Source: Lycocorax pyrrhopterus obiensis
Taxonomy: Eukaryota; Chordata; Aves; Passeriformes; Paradisaeidae
Direction: 5' to 3'
DNA length: 64,000 bases
Assembly: GCA_014706295.1 (NCBI GenBank)
Contig: JACSVZ010000008.1
Location: 2,367,376-2,431,375 of the forward strand
The notes under the pieces were generated by a model. The model saw only the letters and a list, made by a program, of their open reading frames with translations. It was not told the DNA's origin and did not search any database. A program made the position numbers and the translations under genes. Positions 59,401 to 64,000 of the stretch are shown piece after piece. How positions within the stretch are numbered: position 1 is the first letter of the stretch; every line of letters starts with the position of its first letter.

Positions 59401-62400
59401 GCACACAGAGCACAGTTCCCAGCAGTGAACAGCTACCCGAGAGGCTCCCAGGTTCCTGGTGATGGTGAGCTGGACAGGTACATCCTTCAGGCAGTACAGG
59501 ACTCCATCCTGGAAGGTCAAACTCAAGCAGTAAAGATGTGGAGCTTCCACATACATCAGCCTAAGACAGTGGAATGCTCCTGCAGAGGAGTTTATTGAGT
59601 GCAAATTTCCCTGCTAAACGTGAATGGATTTCTGCAATCAACATGAGTCAGAGACAGGAATGGAAAGCAGATTTACTTTGGAAAAACAGGAGTTAGACTG
59701 AGACACCTTTCAGTCTGCATGAGCCTCCCACCCATCTCTCCGCCAGGAATATCTGAGGAAGAAAGGATAACCATGGATTTCCCCCCAGTTCCCAGGCAAT
59801 GTTATTACACTACACTGACTCAGGGGAAGCTACAGCTTCTCTACACATCTCACGTGCATGGTTGGAAAACCCTGGAAAACTATTAAGCACCAGGAGAAGA
59901 GCACAGACTGATAGACACTAAATTCCTTTTTTTTTTTTTTTTTTCAAGTTAGCAACCACCTCCTCCACTGGGCAAATAATATTCCTTCAACACCCCATCT
60001 GAACAGCTAATATCCAGCTTGGCTTCACGTGGTCCATCCTGCCTAAAATCCTCTTGCCTCGGGGAGTCTATTTCCAGAGCAAACCAGCTTTTTCTTCTCA
60101 GAATTGGATTTCCTTTCTGCAACACAACTTCTCAGTCTCCGCCTTCCAGAGCTTCCCAGACTAATTAAGGGGACAACCCTAAGATTTCAAAAGATAAAAT
60201 GCAGACTTGGGTGTTTAGCTGTATGCTATTGAATTTCCCAGGTTCCTCAAAGGGGCTGTGGGTAGCTCTGGTGGGTGGGCTACTGCATTCAAGAAGAATC
60301 TCGGTTCCCAGTTAAAATCTTTCAGGACAATTTTTTTCAGGAGTAGGCACAGTTCCTAGGGAGGCACAGGAGAAAGTCCTGTGGGATTCCCAAGTGTTCA
60401 GCAGTCCTTTTCCAGACAGACGGCATCTTGTTTACCTGACAGCAGTGGAGGGAACATCTGTGCTGTGCTGTGTGTCTCCAGTTGCCCTTCTCAAGCTGTT
60501 GTAGGTGTCCCATTCTGATAATACAGACATTTATTTATCCTTTTTTAACACAGAGAAAGAGGAAAGTCTCTACTGAGGCTGCCTGACATGCAGAAAGTTT
60601 TCTTTTCAGTACCTCAATTGGAACACAATTTAAAATTTCAGTCCATGACACATAAGACTGACTGTCACAGAAAAGAAAGTCACTTCTATTTAATATATTC
60701 CCCAAAGAAGAGACTTAAGGTCAAGGGGTCAATAACAAGGCAAATACAAAAGTAGCCAGAAAGGCAGGCAGTGCTGCTACCTTTGAGAAATCTGGAGGCC
60801 ATGGAGAACCTCCCTGGGTATTTTACCATGGGTGGAAGATCCTTAGGCAAATGTCCCACCAAAGGAGAGATTCAGCTCTCTGATGAGATGGATACATACC
60901 CTGCCTGGAAAGCTGGGAAACTGTGTGCAGCTTTGTGTCTTCCCTCCTGATTTTATAACCTGTGGCAATGAAGAACCTTCCACAATTTTGTTGAAACTTT
61001 TATCTCCCACAAAACATAGATCAAGGAATGCGTTATGCTTAACCATGCAGGGAAAACTGTAATGACACAAAAGCAGTTGAAATGTTTAAAATATTATTAG
61101 CAGGGTTTTTTACCACAAAACTCATGAAAATACAGAAAGCTGGTGGTTCTTGGAGATTAATTACTACAGAAAAAAACCTCTGGCTTTTTTGCAAAGGTAT
61201 TCAGAGGAAAGTCTCTAATTCTTTCCTTATCTTTGCTCTGTGGCTGGAGGAATGGCCATGCAATTGTTAGAAAAAGAAAAGGATGTTGGTGAAGCACATT
61301 TCACACACTGAGGGGTTTTTGTGAGCTATACTTTTCTATACACCAGGAAAACAGCTCACTTGACTGGAGAGCACTTGATCCCACTTGTCCCAAATACCAC
61401 GACGTGGTGCCCAATGACAGAATTTTGAATTGTAAGTAAGGGACTTTTCTCTCATTCCCATTCAGACTTAAAAAATAATGGAAAATCTGTTTCATTGCTG
61501 AAATGTCAAGAAGATGTGAAACACAGCACAGAGGCTTTTTGATGCCTAATTAGGGATAACCTAAACAGGTTCTTTTTGTGAGTTTTCTGAAGCGACGGTA
61601 GAATCACACATCTGATAAATGCAAGCATGAAACAATGTAATAATAAACAAGAAGACAAAACAGTACATCAGAAGACCCAAAAATCTTTACAAGTAGTGAC
61701 TGTGGTACTGTTGTAATCAAAATTTGGTGGAGGTGGTCTTGCAACTGGAATGCTGGAGTGGGTGGCTAATTCAGAACGACCACCAAAGAAACAGTGACCT
61801 GAAGTAGAATTAACGTCCCAGACAGAGGGGGTCACAGGCAGGAATAGCTGCTGAAAATCCAAGCAAAAGCCTTCTGCAGCCAGGAGAGGCCAGAGGCCAG
61901 GCCATGGGCACCAGGCACAGCCAAGCACCTGCTTCACAGGGAGGCTTAGTTTCAGACACTGAGAGGTGAAGGGATTGGCAGCAAAAGCTTTGGAATAAAA
62001 AATTAATTTCAAGGCAGGTTCCTCACCGTGTTCCAGTCTGTCAGAGCTGGACAGGGAGGGCCTGCACAGCTCTCTTTAATATGTGAATGTTCCTGAAGAA
62101 AAAAAGTTAAATTAAGTGTGCATATTTGCTTAGGAATTGGGATTAATACACATTACTGATTTTCTGCTCTTTGCAGCTTAAGGTAATTGTAATGTCTCTA
62201 AAAGTTTGAAACAAAATTCTGTGTGCTGAATGACTTATGCAAATATTGTAATAGAATTTGGTTTCTATGCTGCTCAAACATAACAGACTAAACCAGTTAA
62301 TACTGCTACTCCTGTCAACACTTCTATTCTTCAAAAGAACCAATACAAAAGCATTCCCAGTTAAGTAACCTGGTGTCCCAAGACCACCATCCCTCCCAGA

Positions 62401-62978
62401 GGATTAAGAGTTCATCACATTGAGAGAAAATACCCTTTCACTGACCACAGTCACAGAGTTATGGACATTTTCCACTACCCCAGCAACACATTAATCACAG
62501 GTTCCAGCCCTAAATTTCTTGGCCATTTCTGAGATGAAAGGCAAAAAACACAGTTAATGCTGTTGGACATGTTGAGTGCTCAGCTACCTATGTGAATTTC
62601 CATCAGAAACAGTGGAAATGGGGAAAGTTAAGAGGAAAGGAATAATTGGAGAAGCAAAGCCAGGAAGTGCAATGCATCTGATATCCCCACTCAGACATAA
62701 CAGGGACTCACAGGCAGAGAGTCACAAGGAATCATACGGGACACAGAAATGGGTGGGCAGCTCTATTAGAATCATTTTTCCCTTATACATAAGGACCAGC
62801 GTGGGAAAAAGTAAAAAAATATCTATGGGTGAAGTGGCAGAGGAGAAGCAAATCCTGTGAACAAGGGGGGAACTCAAGTGAAAGTGGGCTTTACACAGAA
62901 CTTTGTGTAAGGGGAAATTACTCTTAAAGCTTCACATGTCTCTCAGGAGTGAGAGAAGACAAGAGCTAAAGACAAAAG
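56433..62978. other. Long unique non-coding stretch
   Basis: About 6.5 kb without a recognised gene. A weak exon candidate lies at 57601-57796 (see findings). A T18-type run lies at about 59927-59944 and an A10 run at about 58231. Everything else looks like ordinary intergenic or intronic DNA. Confidence 0.45.
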
Positions 62979-63106
62979 CCAGGTTGGACGGGGCCTGGAG
63001 CAACCTGGAAGGGTGGAAGGTGAAGGTGTCCCTGCCCATGGCAGGGGGTTGGATTTAGATATTCTTCAAGGTCCCTCCCAACCCAAACCATTCTGTGATT
63101 CTGTGC
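62979..63106 (+). mobile_element. CR1 LINE 3' tail (plus)
   Basis: CCAGGTTGGACGGGGCCTGG, GTGGAAGGTGAAGGTGTCCC, then the shared 3' end to ACCATTCTGTGATTCTGTG. It contains a local 6-bp duplication (GGTGAAGGTG) not present in the other copies. Severely 5'-truncated. Confidence 0.9.
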
Positions 63107-64000
63107 AGGGGTTGGAGCCAAGATGATGACATTCATACAGTGGGAAAGAGAATGTACTGAAGAGTCCTGCAGAAGTCAATGCTGAGAACCTAGCTGAGTT
63201 TGGATGAAAGAAAAAAGGACAATTCCAGCACACCAGTACTACCCCATTCTCCTGTGTGGAAGAGGGAAGAAAGGTGACAAAATAATGACTGTGCTGGAGG
63301 CAAGAGTGACTGGAAAGGTCGGTGAGTGCCACCTGCAGTGACAGGCACTTAGAGATGAAAGCAGCAGCATTTCAGGAAGATTTTGCCTGGGTTAATGATG
63401 TAATTTTTAGCTCCTAATCATTATTTAAATTAGAATAATTTTCAATAGCTCCAGCAGGTTAACCCCAGAGCAACTGAGATTTCCACTCCTCAGTTTCTTT
63501 GCCTCTGCCTTCCTATTTTCTCTCCTGCTTTTCTGTTGCCCTTTAGTTTCTCTCTTGTGCCTCGCTTCCCTCCATCGACTTCTACACAATCCAGTCAAAA
63601 CAACAGCACCACAACCTCTGGGACAGAAGGCAGCACATCAGCTTCCAAACCTATTCAATTTTTATTGAATTCCAGAAAACTGCAAGCTGTCAAGTTTGCC
63701 CTCATTAGAGGGACCTTACCCCAGCATCCTCCTCAGTGCTGCAAACGTCCTGCAACGAGTTCCCCAAAGGAGCCCTGTTCTGAAACACTCTGTTCTGCAG
63801 TAGGAGAGGAAATAGAGAGATTTACAACAGCCATAAACACATCTTTAAAAGGCCATTTCACATGTGACCCATGACAGTTCAGAGAGACTTGCTATGCCTG
63901 TGGTGGTGGGTCCAGGGAAATACATTGATCTAGATTGTGGATGAAGCAGTCGGTGGCATGTACAAAAACATAAAGAATCTCTAAAGGATGAGAGTCTAGT
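63107..64000. other. Unique non-coding DNA
   Basis: No recognised gene. A 112-codon plus frame (63536-63874, Ser/Thr-rich) has no identifiable domain or splice context and is probably chance. Confidence 0.45.

Noticed and set aside
1..64000. tRNA, rRNA, microRNA hairpin, operon or phage features
   Set aside because: I looked for A/B-box and cloverleaf-like sequence, rRNA blocks and compact gene clusters and found none I could defend.

Overview
The window is vertebrate nuclear DNA, almost certainly from a bird and most likely a songbird. The main evidence is about a dozen 3'-anchored fragments of the avian CR1 LINE. The commonest has a 3' UTR that reads as a near-identical block in many places ('GCAGGGACACCTTCCACTG' on one strand) and ends in the CR1-type octamer tail (GATTCTGT/GATTCTAT). 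There are also several avian-type endogenous retrovirus (ERV) long terminal repeats (LTRs). There is no bacterial gene organisation, operon, CRISPR array or tRNA/rRNA gene that I can see.

I recognise no host protein-coding exon. Most open frames are short, or lie inside repeats (CR1, LTR, CCCCAT hexamer array, T5C array) and are open only because of repeat composition. The window is best read as intergenic or deep intronic DNA.

Layout. 1-2 kb: unique AT-rich DNA. 2.05-2.47 kb: minus-strand LTR. 3.70-4.57 kb: plus-strand solo LTR abutting a CR1 tail. 6.67-6.92 kb: CR1. 11.9-12.3 kb: minus-strand 3' end of an ERVL-like element. 13.1 kb: CR1 tail. 14.3-14.65 kb: possible LTR. 17.3-17.65 kb: CR1. 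24.05-24.98 kb: a CR1 split by a complete minus-strand solo LTR. 25.1 and 28.9-29.3 kb: CR1. 29.7 kb: A/C-rich simple repeat. 30.85-31.83 kb: plus-strand ERVL-like 3' region with a decayed 13-codon tandem repeat. 32.5 kb: old CR1. 37.0-37.15 kb: pure pyrimidine array. 39.5, 39.8 and 40.8-41.4 kb: CR1, the last retaining reverse-transcriptase remnants. 44.05-44.94 kb: a large CCCCAT/CCCATT array, a short CpG-rich segment and a 53-bp minisatellite. 47.6-48.1 kb: CR1. 53.15-53.64 kb: plus-strand LTR followed by an unexplained GC-rich block. 55.86 kb: TG/TA repeat. 56.08-56.43 kb: minus-strand LTR. 62.98-63.1 kb: CR1 tail. The rest is unique, mostly AT-rich non-coding DNA.

The most interesting region is 44.0-45.0 kb. 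It combines a strand-asymmetric C-rich array (G-rich on the minus strand), a CTCF-like core motif, and a six-fold 53-bp-spaced repeat of a CTCF-like half motif in the opposite orientation. I did not find a convincing new gene system. The repeat-derived regulatory candidates and two weak exon candidates are listed as findings with tests.
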